Shown here piece by piece: positions 45,685 to 57,700 of a DNA stretch of 64,000 nt. Every line of letters starts with the position of its first letter. Position 1 is the stretch's first letter. Source of the DNA: Microstegium vimineum (taxonomy: Eukaryota; Streptophyta; Magnoliopsida; Poales; Poaceae). The position numbers were made by a program, and so were the translations under genes. The stretch spans positions 28,353,843 through 28,417,842 of the forward strand of contig CM039140.1 in assembly GCA_022036555.1 (NCBI GenBank). Reading direction: 5' to 3'. A model generated the notes under the pieces. It ran no database searches, had not been told where the DNA came from, and was given only the letters and a program-made list of their open reading frames with translations.

Positions 45685-46202
45685 TCCCTATCAGCAATCG
45701 GTATTGGCAACATCTCTTCATCGGCAATCAGCATCAGCTTCTCATCGGCAATCGGCATCGGCAACTTTATAGCTTAGGCCACTCGACTTCACCAATTAAC
45801 CCTTGTCGGCAAGGATCATCCAGCCTCTATCGGCAACACACTTAGTCTCCCCACAACACACTCCCATCGGCAATATTGACTCACGACTTCCCGATGCCGA
45901 TGGAAAACGGCTGCTGATCAACACAAGTCTTAGCTCATTTGACACGTGCCGAAAAACGGTGTCAACAACACGCCGCCTAGGTCCTGTTCGTCCTTGTTCG
46001 ACCTGTAGCCATGCGTCTTGTGACCGGGAACATCCCTATTCCCTGATTTGGGCATGCGCGAGGGTTGGCAGCACAGGGCCGGGCAACCCCGCATTCCATC
46101 GTACAGGGCTGAGAGCGCCCTAATCCCTATTGAAGTGTCCGTCGGAGGTATGGCGTGAGCATAGCGAGTGTCAATCGGCGGTTAGGCAGCACATGAACTT
46201 GT
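44853..46202. repeat. 1,350 bp duplicated block, copy B
   Basis: This is the counterpart of 32,482-33,831 and the likely source copy, because on both sides it continues naturally: into T pol on the left and into the rest of the G LTR on the right. Confidence 0.9.
45678..45968 (-). mobile_element. T 5' LTR remnant, copy B
   Basis: Only the first ~290 bp of the LTR remain, from TGTTGACACCG at 45,968 inward. The remainder of the LTR, the primer-binding site and gag are missing before protease. The outer edge at 45,968/45,969 is the insertion border of T in the G LTR. Confidence 0.87.
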
Positions 46203-46571
46203 ACCGCAGGGAGCGCACAGGGGCAAGCATGGTGGCTCATGCCTTGAAGCCCCATCCCTAAGGACGAGTGGCATTGTGGACCTTTTGACTATAGGTTAGG
46301 GCACCATGGGTCGGTCGTGGCGTCGGTGCCTCCGGGGGAGGATGATATCGCCGGGTGATGTCACCCTAGCTTGGACGAGGCGGAGAGCCTCCGAGGGTGG
46401 ATGGCGTCACGGGTGACGTTGCCCTGGCTCGGACGAGGCAGAGGGCCTCCGAGGGGTAGATGGCGTCACAGATGACGCCACCCTAGCTCGGATGAGGCGG
46501 AGAGCCCCCGAGGGTGATTTTGTTTTTGCGAAGTGCGGTGTTAGGGTACCCTATTCTTAGGTATCCGACAA
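45969..46571 (-). mobile_element. G 5' LTR, outer piece
   Basis: This piece matches 21,253-21,785 of the G 3' LTR, with extra copies of the GACGAGGCGGAG / GGATGGCGTCAC unit (three here near 46,370-46,510, fewer in the 3' LTR). It ends GTATCCGACA and is followed by ACATT. Confidence 0.9.
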
Positions 46572-46576
46572 CATTA
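46572..46576. repeat. Target-site duplication of G, right copy (ACATT)
   Basis: ACATT follows the outer tip of the G 5' LTR and matches 20,784-20,788. The sequence then continues the C frame. Confidence 0.9.
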
Positions 46577-48150
46577 TAGCAGCAGGCTTCAGAGGTCACT
46601 GGCAGCTTCAGTATGCTCACTGGATCTCTTACCTGTTGGTTGCTCGCGGTGATTCAGTTGTGCTCCTTAGCACTCTTACCCGGTTAGCCACTGTCTTTCC
46701 GTAGTATAACATGAGCCAGCTAGTTTCTCACAGTGGCAGAGGACGTGGGAGACGTGGACAGGGTCCTCACACTCGACAGACCGACATATTACCGGATATA
46801 GAAGAGCAGCACGATGTTGCAGTTTAGGGGCTAGCTGAGTCTGAGCTCGCAGACCTCGACGCCCAGCCAGAGGGCGATGCTTACATAGAGGACCTCCCGT
46901 CCGACAGCTGAGATGAGGACTACTGGCCAGTACCAGAGTACGTACCTAGGTCACACGACCACGAGGCTGGTGGGTCTAGTTCAACTCCTGCCTCAGGTAC
47001 TTCGGTGGCTACACTACTCTCTATCCTTTTGAGGATACAGGAGGAGCAGTCCAGACAGGCAGAGGAGCAGAGGAGACAGGCTGAGGAGGTTTGGAGACTT
47101 GCCGCTCAGCAGTTGGCCGCTCAGGCACAGTCACATGCCAGGCATGACGAGTTTTCGCTCCAGTTCCTTGCCTACTAGAGGCAGCAGGCCGACTTGTAGC
47201 CGACCCAAACTCAGATTTTTGAGAGGCTTCTCAGTTCTAGCTCCAGACCCTCCTTCACTCCACAGTTATAGCTACCCGGTACGTCTCAGCAGTAGTACAC
47301 CTCTCAGCCAGAGCCTACACCAGTGGTGGTGCCGACTCTAGCGTGACCATCCTATGGACAGCAAAGTCAGGCACCCGCTTCACCAGTGTACCAGACTCCG
47401 ATAACCCAAGTGTCATCATGGTTAGCTTCTCCGGGAGAGTTTCAGACTGGCTTCACACCTCCCCGGGGTGCTACCATAGAGGAGGCCACTCGAGACCTCA
47501 CAACCTCCTACAGAAAGATCACAGGCGATGACTCACCTATCAGAGCAGAGTTCGACACTCAACCACTTGAGGTTCCTCCTCCAGCGATGGGCACCCACCT
47601 TTCCTCAGTTGCCTCGTCGGAGATTGGACCTGAATGCTCCACACAGACAGTGACTACACCTCCTCTAGTTTCTATCACCACAGATGCCACCACAGTTGCA
47701 GTTGAGGCAGTGGAGTCAAAGACACCATCTCAGTTTGAGGGTCAGGCAGCAGAGGTAGCAGCAGCTGTCACTCTTACAGTACTTGCAGTGACACCTCCCT
47801 CCCAGCCTCGAGTCTACACTCGCCGGGTCGTTGAGCCCGCTCCTACCAAGGCAGGACCGTCAGAGGCTCAAGATGAGGCCGTCACACCTTCAGAGCCTTA
47901 GGGGGAGTTAGGAGAGTCTGCAACAACTTCTCAGTTAGCAGATCCAGTCATCGAGTCCACCTCAGCTCAGCCTACCTAGACCACTTCATAGTCAGCTCCA
48001 GCTATAGAGGGTCAGGCAGATGATGATAGTGACTAGAGTCCAGACTACTCCCAGTTCGACCTTTGTCCTCGCAACCCGACTGCTCCACCTCCAGATGCTC
48101 AGTACCTTTTTGGTGCTAGGAGCCAAATGGGGAGAGAGGGTAGTAGTCGA
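46577..48150 (+). pseudogene. Element C ORF, C-terminal part, with many TAG stops
   Basis: This is the continuation of the frame broken at 20,788, starting IAAGFRGHWQLQYAHW. It includes an Arg/Gly-rich GRGRGRRGQ patch (~46,735), an acidic part, a Gln/Glu/Ala coiled-coil stretch (EEQSRQAEEQRRQAEEVW, ~47,045-47,100), and a long Pro/Thr/Ser-rich tail to QYLFGARSQMG near 48,135. About a dozen in-frame stops occur. Nearly all are TAG in a context that would read CAG or TGG, and none is TAA. I cannot assign a function; no protease or polymerase is seen. It may be the product of a large non-autonomous element. Confidence 0.65.
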
Positions 48151-48565
48151 GTATCAGAGATAGGGGGAGGGATTTGCTTCTTACTTGTGTGATTTATTTT
48201 CCCCCATACTCATGCATCATATCTATCTTTATGCATTGTGTTTGTGTGATGCTTGTGAGATACTTGTGTTTGTGAAAAAATCTTATCGCTTCACTAATAT
48301 ATATTTGTGAGTTTTCACTTGGTTCATGATAAGTCTCTATGCTCTAATGATTGTGCTTCCGCGACATACTCTGATATTTCTTTGAGCATATCATGAGGTA
48401 CTGCAATTCTATTTCATATTCATTGAGTACCATGTTTGTGGCTTGGCTAGGATGAGAAAGTATCATTCTCTCTTATTCACTAACCCTTGCTTCATCCATC
48501 CAAGTCACTTGAAATCCTACACAAATCTTATATCTTATACTCGAGGATTATTGTTTTCAATCACC

Positions 48566-48579
48566 AAAAAGGGGGAGAT
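48566..48579 (+). other. Element C polypurine tract
   Basis: AAAAAGGGGGAGAT directly precedes the LTR start TGAAGAATCATG. About 400 bp of AT-rich sequence without a frame separates the end of the ORF from it. Confidence 0.65.
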
Positions 48580-50409
48580 TGAAGAATCATGACCCTATTG
48601 GTTTTGATGATTAATGACAAGTGGAGATTATTATGGCTAATGTGTGTTTTGCAGAGGCTATGCGTAGCTTAGCCATAGTGATCAATGTGAATGGACATAA
48701 ATGATTATCACTAAGCCCCAAGATGGACATCGTTTCAGATTTCAAAGAGACTTGATGAAGACCCTAGAGTGATAAGGTCTAAGTGCCATAAGGAGATGAA
48801 GGACACTTAGTATAGATATGACTTTATTTGATCTTTGACCGTACTATCAAGAGGGGTTGAGACTAGTAGCTTGACTTAGAAGAACTTCATTACTTAGGTG
48901 TGGTGCACACTTGACAACCATAGCTCTAAGCAAGCCTAAGGTGAACGTAAGATAGCCTAGAACAGCTTCCATATTAACCGTGAAAAAAACTAAAGTTGAG
49001 AGAGCCACTTTCTGGGTGTCGGACGCTGAGGTCTATCATGGGCCAATATAGCCATGACGGGCTAAAGAGGTGTCGGGCCTAAGTCGGGCCAAATGGGCCC
49101 AATGTGAACAGTACCGCGGGTACTGTAGCGTTAGGTTTAGGAAGAGTCTAAGAGCTAGGTTTACTTGTAGGTCAAGTCGAGTCGAGTCCTCCCTATATAT
49201 ATAAAGGGAGATGTATCCTTTCAATGGTAAAAAAAGTATTATCAATCTAATCTCTCTATCTCTTCTAAACAATCAAGCATGCGGCGGAGGGGAAAACCTC
49301 GCTGGAGAAGACATGGATCACGACCATGAAAAGCATAGCCTAGGTCTAGTTATCCCATGGACCCAATCTCCATGATAAGGTCCAAGGCGATGGAAGTTGT
49401 CCGTCGCGTCAGACACTAGCGCCAGATGCTAGGGTCTTGCCCCAGAGCATCCGGCAGCCTAACAGAGAGTTCCAGAAAGGCTAAAATCGCGACGGGCGCG
49501 TCCGTCGGTTATGCGTCGGACGCTGTGGAGCGTCCGTCGATTTAATTCACAGAAACCCGAGAGCAACGAGTTTGCGTCGGACGCTAGGGTGCAGCGTCTG
49601 TCGCCAAGCGGCGGAGCGTTCGTCGGCTAGTTTTTCAAACAATAACTAGCCGTTGGGCTTGCAACGGCGCCTCTGTCGCCAACTTAAAAGCTGTTCTTCA
49701 GCAGCCCGTGGGCTAGTTGTCTGAGGAGGTATTTATACTCCATCCCTTGCCTTCCCAACCGGCCTTTGCTCATTTGAGTTGCTGAGAAAACCTTTGAGAG
49801 GTTGGGGAAGAAAGCAAGAGCCCTAGTGAGAGAGATTTGCGAATCCATCTATCAATCCACTCACTAGTTCATCCAAGAGTTCAAGTGTGCATCCACTCGA
49901 GTTGTGAAGCTTGATTGAATCAAGTGAAGATCAAGGCTTGTTACTCTTGGTGATCAATATCACCTAGACGGTCTGGTGGTGCTCGAAGGAAGGTGATCGT
50001 CAGAGGATTGTTGACGGCCCTTCTCCATTGACTTTGTTCATCGGTTGTGGGTGGTTCACCGAGCCGGAGTGGCGAAGAACTAGCCCGTAGAGAGCACTCA
50101 TCCTTTGCGTGAGATTGAGGGGGGGGGGCAATACCTTGCGAGGTGCTCCAACGAGGACTAGGGGGGAGTGTCGACTCCTCGATACCTCAGCAAAACGTCG
50201 TCGTGTCAAGTTTTCTATCCCTAGCTCTTTCATACCGCATTACATTCCGCAAGTGTTCTTACTTTCATTGCCTTGCTACCGCTTTCTAGCTAGGACACAC
50301 TACCGGTAGGCACTAGGGGGTGATTAGCATTTGTTTAGGATTTCATATTTGCTTTAGAAATTTGAAATAAGCCCAATTCACCCCACTCTTGGGCATCTTG
50401 ATCCTTTCA
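48580..50409 (+). mobile_element. Element C 3' LTR
   Basis: The LTR starts TGAAGAATCATGACCC and ends GATCCTTTCA, 1,830 bp. TATATAAAGG at about 49,195 is a possible promoter. The stretch 49,380-49,640 repeats GCGTCGGACGCT and CGTCCGTCG. A T/G-rich tail with CCCAATTCACCCC closes it. Boundaries rest on the polypurine tract and the TG/CA ends; a matching full 5' LTR was not found. Confidence 0.65.
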
Positions 50410-52129
50410 TGCATTCATCGCCTTAATAAGATCTATTAACCGACACGTCTAAGTAGGGATCCGTCGATGCCATTACAGCCGTGAAAGAAAGCCCTAGAAG
50501 AGATTAACGAACCTAAATCTTAACGCTAAAAGCACCCTTGAACACATATCATGTAAGACATGAGATTAAGACAAAATGGTTGATCTAACATATTTAATCA
50601 TCTATGTAGATAGAATTGAAGGGTGTACAAGATTAAACAAGCAATCAATTGTCATAACTTACGAATCAATCTACCTCAATCTTTATCAGAAAATATTGTT
50701 ATGATTAATGAAACATTAAAAAAACAATATTTTGATAACTAAAATAGTCTATAGAAAGAACAAAACAAGCTAAATTCAATCTTATAAAGATTCAATAACT
50801 ATCAAGATCATGTCAAGCAACAAAATTATTTAACACGAAATTGACAATAACTAGCTTGTATTATGCATCATAAGAGATCGGTCAAAGTCGTTACAGTTTT
50901 ACAAAACAATGATATGAGCCTTGACGATACTTATAGCAAACTAGAGATCGATCAAAGTCATTACAGCTTAGCTTGGAGAAGAAACTCGTCGGGTTCTACA
51001 GTACTCCTACTCCTAAGGTTGGCGTGACCCCAGTTTGTGTTTGATTGAATGATGAGCCTTTTACAATAGCTGGGTCTCCTATTTATACTCGAGCTCAACC
51101 CAAGTCTTAGCCAAATACAAGAACCTAAAAAGATAATGGAAAAAGAACTAATTTTCCATAACCATAAATAACATGGACCCTAGTCTTTCCTTTCTTGTTG
51201 AGCCCGACATGTCTTCTTGCTGTTTTCGAGTTCGAAGTCAAAATATCGCGAATCCTACCAAATCCATGAACTCCCGATTTGCGACAAATAACCGATCCCG
51301 AAGAGAATAGTCAATTCCCCTTAAATAGTCTGGTCTTAGTGTCGCAACTGACTCTGAGCGCCGACCCTTTAGCCTCGTTCTAAAATCTAGTGCAAACAGA
51401 TCTAGTCTACCATCATTGAGATCAATGTCGCCTGACTTCTTAGCCTGAGGCTACCGAGCTTGTCTCCTCCATTCACCTCCACAACTATTCTTTTCCATTC
51501 GTCTAGCGGGTTGGGAGTAGGACCTATAAAAGGAAGCTCTTCCCAAAGCATCGGGAACAATGGGGTGTCAGAGAGAGTTGGAGCAAAGCTGAAATAGTGA
51601 GGAGCAGGAGTGGGAGCGGGTTGAGAGCGCTAACCTAGGGGTCTTGACTCAAACCCTCTCATCTCACCCTCCCTCACCCAGATGCCTCTGCTCCGTGTCT
51701 AAAATAGGTTTGCTCGCCCATAGGGGTCGGGGACTCACGTGGTTATCAAATCATGACCGACCCTAGTACCTATACCCCATCTGCTCACCGCCCATCACCA
51801 AGAAGAGTAATAGGGAAGGCCTCGGTAGCCTGTGAATATAATCCAACTGTGGGAGGAGGTAGGTCAAAGGTGGTGCCATGACATACCTAGCCATAGCCCA
51901 CAGGACCATAGGGTGGAGGCAGACCTAGTCGAGGCAGACCACTGATGCATCAAACATGGCCAAAGGAGGGCAGGCACAAAGCTGCGAGTAACATGGCAGA
52001 GGAAAATATATCATGACTGAAGGCACTAATGGCTCTCAAATTTTATGCATCACCTAAGTGTCGATCTAGTACAGAAAATCATCCTATGTATGCATGTGCC
52101 CTTTTTCATTTCATAGGAAGTGAGCTATT
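50410..52129. other. Gene-free stretch with LTR-like remnants
   Basis: No coding frame is supported. The part 50,410-51,450 looks like a minus-strand LTR remnant: a minus TATAAATA lies near 51,082-51,089, and two copies of AGAGATCG(G/A)TCAAAGTC lie near 50,873 and 50,944. The part 51,480-52,100 has a plus-strand TATAAAAG at about 51,531 and then GC-rich DNA without recognisable coding. I can assign neither to a family. Confidence 0.35.
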
Positions 52130-52716
52130 TTGACTCGAGGTGGTACTAGTGGATCTCAAGTTCTTGTTGCATCTCATTACATGGGTTCTTGTCCAAAAAA
52201 TTGTGCATGTGTTGCAGCCAATTCAACACCACCAACATCCATCTCGGCAAATGTAGGTAATTCTGATGTGCTAGAAGTAGAAGATGATGTTCCTATTGCT
52301 AGTATGAGAATGCTAAGATATAAAGTTTGGAAAGTTAAGTGATATTTGGAAAGCAAAATGCCATTGGTGTAAAAGCATTTAGGTGGGGAGACAAGAAATT
52401 GGTACAACTCACTTGAAGAATCACCTTGTAGCATGTTAAGATAGAGCTACTAGAAAAGGGTTAAAATAGTTCACTCATAATTTGTCTAGAAACCCACATG
52501 GCACAATCACATGAGAGAAGTACATATTTGATCAATATGTTACTAGGAAAGAACTTATCCTAATGATTATTGTCCACGGTAGACCTTGTTGAATTTTGCA
52601 AAACTACATTACAATCAACATTCAAGGGTAGTATCTAGAAACACAATTATAATTGATATCTTGGATATGTATCAAGTGCATAAGAAATCTATGTTGAATT
52701 ATATCAAGAAATTGAA
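52130..52716 (+). pseudogene. hAT transposase relic (BED finger and following region)
   Basis: Across frames, the plus strand encodes a BED-type zinc finger at about 52,315-52,440: a KVW start, CHWC, then GTTHLKNHLVAC with the Cys and His ligands in the expected order. It then encodes typical hAT text: TRKELILMIIVHGRP near 52,545 and VVSRNTI-IDILDMY near 52,630. Several stops and shifts disrupt it, and the catalytic and dimerisation parts are missing because an LTR follows at about 52,730. No terminal inverted repeats or 8 bp duplications were found. Confidence 0.72.
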
Positions 52717-52729
52717 GCATCATTCCCTC

Positions 52730-53731
52730 CGGCACACGGTGACCACACCACAAACGTGGTTTGTGTGGTCTCACAAGACTACAAGCCCCTTCGATGCTCA
52801 ACAACGGTGCGCACACGCCCCTAATAGAAAGAGCTATACAAACCTCACTAAACGGTATCCTAAACCTAGATAAAGGGCGTAAGTGGTGGCCTAACTAACC
52901 TAAGCACTTCACAAAGCACCTAACTAAACATAGTGTGGGTCACTAAGCACTATGCATGTCAAGAACACTAGAGAGGTGTATCAACACTCTTGTATTGTTC
53001 CCCAAACTCTTGCACACCTCTTTGGGCCGGTTTGGGGCTTCTTTATAGGCCCCAACTCTTAGTGCAAGTGCAGCTAGCTAGTGGTTCGACTCTCCCAATA
53101 GACGGTCCGACTGTGAGCTGTGCCAATGGTAGGCTGCGGTGCTCCAACGATCGTCTATCCTTCTATACACACCTATCGACACCTCCTCCTAGTGGTTTGA
53201 TCATTCTCCTAGCGGTCATACCGTGGCACATCCAAAGAGATCGGCACGACGCTGGTGCATCGAACTGAGCATCAAATCATCCCCACACGCATAATTGCTA
53301 GCGGTCCCACCAACAGTCACCCAGTCCAAATGTTTGGACCCTAGTGTGAATAGTGCCAACGTCTACTCCATGGCTCTTGCTTGGCTTGGTCTGACGCCTG
53401 GCGGTCCGTCCAACAGGGTTGGTCCGACTGTGAGCCACATAGAGGTTGTACCTCCTTCCTTCACACTATATTTACAGTTGGTCATTTGGGATTCTCTTCC
53501 TTTGCACCAAGGATCCTTGAATTCATTTGCAAGACATCAACACATCTTCTAGGTTCCTCCTTTGGGTGTTGATTATCTTCTACATGTCCCGACATGATCC
53601 AAGTCCACATCTGCATCTTGTTGAAGTACATACAACAAAAAACCTTGCTACACATTAGTTCAACTTGGTCATGTTGATCATCAAACACCAAAATCTAAGC
53701 TAAATGGCCCATAGGGTCCATTTTCCTTACA
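52730..53731 (-). mobile_element. LTR or solo LTR, minus strand
   Basis: Read on the minus strand, it starts TGTAAGGAAAATGGACC at 53,731 and ends near CACCGTGTGCCGGAGGG around 52,730, about 1 kb. It contains many GGTCCGAC/GTCGGACC-like words. No internal retrotransposon sequence adjoins either side, and the flanking five bases do not match, so a solo LTR with decayed borders is likely. It interrupts the hAT relic. Confidence 0.55.
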
Positions 53732-54729
53732 ACCTTCACTGCCGGGTCATTAGGACCTCAATCATTTTTAAAGTTTCAGCTACATGCAGTGAAGAGTTAT
53801 CACTGTTAGTCTATAGTAGTATACCAATCACGTTGATCGGCCATCTATTGCTTGATCCTATTCGTGATATAGTCTGCAGTGGCCTCCACTTGCCATCACC
53901 TCTAGGTCACCGCAGTCGTAGCCGGGTTAGTCAACTAGACAATGTTTATCCACTTCTCGTAGCACCACAGTGTCTTAGTCGTGTCTCAGCATTTGGCATG
54001 TATATCAGCATGTCGGGCAGTTAATTGGATGGGCTCTAGTGAGGGCGGCAAGCATGGTCAAGCTAGATGATGACTCCCACTACATTTACAATTTTCAGAG
54101 GCGACAAAATAAGATTTTTGGAGTTGTCTATAGGAAATCGTTCTATGAATAGGAGTCACATAAGTGGCACATTTGACAGCCTCTAGAATTAAGAAAAGAA
54201 GAAAAGATTGCTGCTAACACTTGTCATGTGTTGCTAGATTGTATTGCCTGAGGTCATATGTGTTTCTAGATGTGAATAGTTTACATACAAATTTAAAGAA
54301 TCATTTTAAATTATCTTAAAAAATGGAAAAGGTGTTTGAATGGCAAAGGTATGTTGCTTATACATGTAAATTTAGGATGTTACCTCATTTTGTTTATTTC
54401 ATAATGGTAGAGGTGGATAACGTTATCACGGTGATGGTTAGAGGCTATCAAATTAAAGCCAAGATGCTTTTGAGTATTTTAAGAATTTCTAGAATTTATC
54501 TTTTTTTTCCTCATCATGTGTTTTGTGAAAATTAGGGTGCGAAAGTTCACATTAAGACTAAGGTATATGTGCTCGCACAAATCGATCATAGTTTATTACC
54601 CATATAGATTTTTATATTACCATCCATAGATGGGTACATTTATCACATGCATGCATAACAAAACATATATAAAGCTTAATACAACAGGACAATTGGCCTA
54701 GCCATTTGGTCGTGTGATTAAAATATTAT
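53732..54729. other. Gene-free stretch downstream of the terpene synthase
   Basis: Short frames occur on the plus strand at 53,704-54,024 and 54,323-54,535, but they show no domain. The part nearest the terpene synthase (54,560-54,729) should include its 3' untranslated region; I see no canonical polyadenylation signal that I could defend. Confidence 0.4.
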
Positions 54730-57700
54730 CTAGAGAGGCACTTGCTTGAGAAATAGTGTGGTGACAAGGTCCTTAAGGTCAGCACCAAAGGTGTAGGCAT
54801 CCCTGCCTTGGAGGTAAATGATCTCATTTGCCCTCGCCATGTTGACCACCACCTGCGCCACTGGCAATAGTGTGTGATCTATATCCATCCTTGTTTGGTT
54901 TAATATTCTCCACCTGTTCTCTAGAAGTGCCGCAATTGCCGCCGCAGCCTCTTCCTCGGTTAAGGCGTTCTCTACCATGTAGGCCTCCACGGAGCTAGGC
55001 ATATCTTTTTTGTTCTTTCCCAACTGCATATATATGTATGATTGTATATACTGTGAGTATACATGCATATGCTTACTCAAAATGTACAGTAGGAGTATAT
55101 CGTTTACTGAATCATTGATGGCTTGTATGTATGCATGCTTATGCTATTTTATAATAAAGCAAGTACCATGACAGTGAGTATATATATACCTTGTAAGAAG
55201 ACAAATCATTGAGGAAGCGAGTGACCTGCGAACCAGCGCGCACCATTTCAGGAACACTGCTTACCCATTTGAATGCCTCCTCGGTTGCCTCATCACCATA
55301 GCCCATTAAAGTCAAGATCGTAAGCATCGGCAGACCAGATGTCATGATTGACAACTCCTCATGTTCCCTGAAGCTTGGCTGGTACTTCTGGCTGGACCAG
55401 ATGGCCTCCTGGAGGTAATTTTGGGAGCACAATTTGTACTGCATAATTATAGAAATGATGCTACATGTTATGGACCTTTGATGGAAAAATTATAAATAGT
55501 TTAATACATATGCATCTAATTAACTATTGTGCACATACTGCCTCTTCTGTGTAAGCCATGCGGTACTTCTTGTTTGGTTCCAATATATCCTCAAACTCTT
55601 TGAAGTTGCTAAGGGTTTTGATATACAACATGCGTAGATATTCAGGTAGAATAGAAGCCTCTCTTTCATCCCATCTACATGTAGACATTTAATTATAATG
55701 TCTTATGAGTATTGTTTATCAAAAAAATGCCTCTTGAGAAGACAGAGTCAAAGCTAGGACACAAATAAAAAATATATGTTATGTCGTACCTTTGCATAGC
55801 ATCTTTGAGTTTGTGGCATTCCTCTAAAGTGGCATGAACATCAAAAGTGTCATCCATTAGTGACACCATTCCAAATGTCTTGGCAAAAAACATCCGTGCC
55901 AGTGTGTACTCCTCCTCATGCAGCATTCCACACGTCCAAAAGTAGATCTCCACCATACGGTCTCGAGCATAAGGTAGCTTCACAGTGTCATAAAGGTCCC
56001 TCCACCATCTACATTGCGAAGTGGTAAAGGATGAATTTTTGCCGGAATTTTACTATTATGATCTGCTTTGCAACTTGCAACAATTTACTATATATTGTTG
56101 TTAACACATTATACTCTATTATCTGATTTTTTGCAGTAGAATAAATTGTAATGTGAAGTCTCTATATATTGTTGTTAACACATTATACATCTAAATTAGA
56201 ATCATATCCATCTCTGTGTTACGTTTGTTTTACTACATGCTGATATGGTTCTAATGTGACACACAACAATAATCCCTTTTACAACAAAAAAAATTTGTTA
56301 TGTGCAACCACCTTGAACATGTAAACATACAGACAGCATAGTGCCTAACAAGCCCTTATGTGTACAAATTTGTTACCATAAATACTGATGAATTAGGATA
56401 ATCTTTAAAGTCCAAAATGTTTAGCATATATAGAGTTTCTTGTTATATGAAGACTTACAGAGACAGATCCTTCAGCTCCCTGAGGTGAAGTGCTCTAACA
56501 AGGTTAAAGTTCAGCCTTGCAAGCTCAAGTAATAGGCTGTTGTGTGTCTCTTCATGTTCATACTCTGTAATATAATGCATGGTTTCAAGCCGTCTTGTGA
56601 ACCGTGGCAGGGGAATATCGAGGGCACGTGAGATCTGCTCTGATATTGGTGACTTGACCTTGCCTTTGATGTTCATGAGGTGGCCCCTTGCAAAGGTGAT
56701 GGCATCATCGAGAACCACTTCACCTGGAACTGCCATGTGAGCTGCATTATACAGGCTCAACAAGCCTCTAGGGTCACTGCAAAGGCTCGAGCTAAAACTT
56801 CTTGTGTCATCTCTGAACTTGTTGAACACATCTGCATGTACATTATTGATTCAAAACATATGTGAGTAAAGCACATACATATCTTATCGCAGATGTGTCC
56901 TCCCTTGTTTCAAGCTCAATTATTCATTTAATAAGAACCAAATTCGGACAACTATAGTCTTAATAATATATATGAAAAGTAGAAAACTATAGGAAAAAAT
57001 TACTTGACAACTAGAGTATATAATCACTCTCATAATGCACTTCAGATTACTGATACTCCACAAATTAAAGTGCAAGCAAAAAATATACAAGAACAAGGCC
57101 ACACCACTTTGTAACTAAATTAAAAATGATGAAACGAAATTTCCTCAGCTAAGATTGAACATTGATTGTTGTTTCTCTCTAGTTCCATACAGTTTAATTA
57201 GTGATTGTATAGTCTATCAAGATGAGTGAAAATTAATAAAAACCAAACAGATACCTGCAGATACCCAGATCCCATGCTGCCGAAGTAGGCGAAACCGAAG
57301 TGCGACGATGTGCAGGCCGCAAGACTCGGGCTCTTCTACTCGGATTCGATTTAATGCCGATCCGATGATCTCACGGAAGTGGTTGTCTAAGCCTAGACGT
57401 TCAAGCGTGTCAACAAATGTCACCAAATCAGCTACATCTAAGGCATCCAAGCTGTCATTGAACACCTGACGTACTTGCCCCTTGAGCAGCTCTGCTCTGT
57501 CCCTCATCCTCTGCTCCGATCCCTGCATGAATGGAAATACCGATTAATAATGCAAAACAAATTGACAAATGTGCAGGAAAAATAAAATGAGTAAACTAAA
57601 TCTCAGAGGAAATTTATTAATAAATATGCATGCACTTATTATTAGTGTATGCACACACACCTGCTGTGAGACGGGAAGGACGTAGGTGACGAAGAAATCA

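Larger units (their letters stand above)
20789..46571 (-). mobile_element. Element G (Ty3/gypsy, non-autonomous), with T nested in its 5' LTR
   Basis: The boundaries are the LTR tips TGTCGATG (20,789) and CCGACA (46,571), flanked by ACATT on both sides. On the minus strand the order is 5' LTR (broken), primer-binding site, gag, protease, no reverse transcriptase or integrase, antisense PF04195-type gene, double hairpin, polypurine tract, 3' LTR. About 14 kb of the span (32,001-45,968) is nested or filler DNA. Without it, G is about 11-12 kb. G would need enzymes from a related element, and R1-like elements are candidates because gag and the primer-binding site are similar. Confidence 0.88.

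Noticed and set aside
52716..53736. Target-site duplication around the LTR interrupting the hAT relic
   Set aside because: The bases after 53,731 (ACCTT) do not occur at the other border, and the inner end of the LTR is uncertain.
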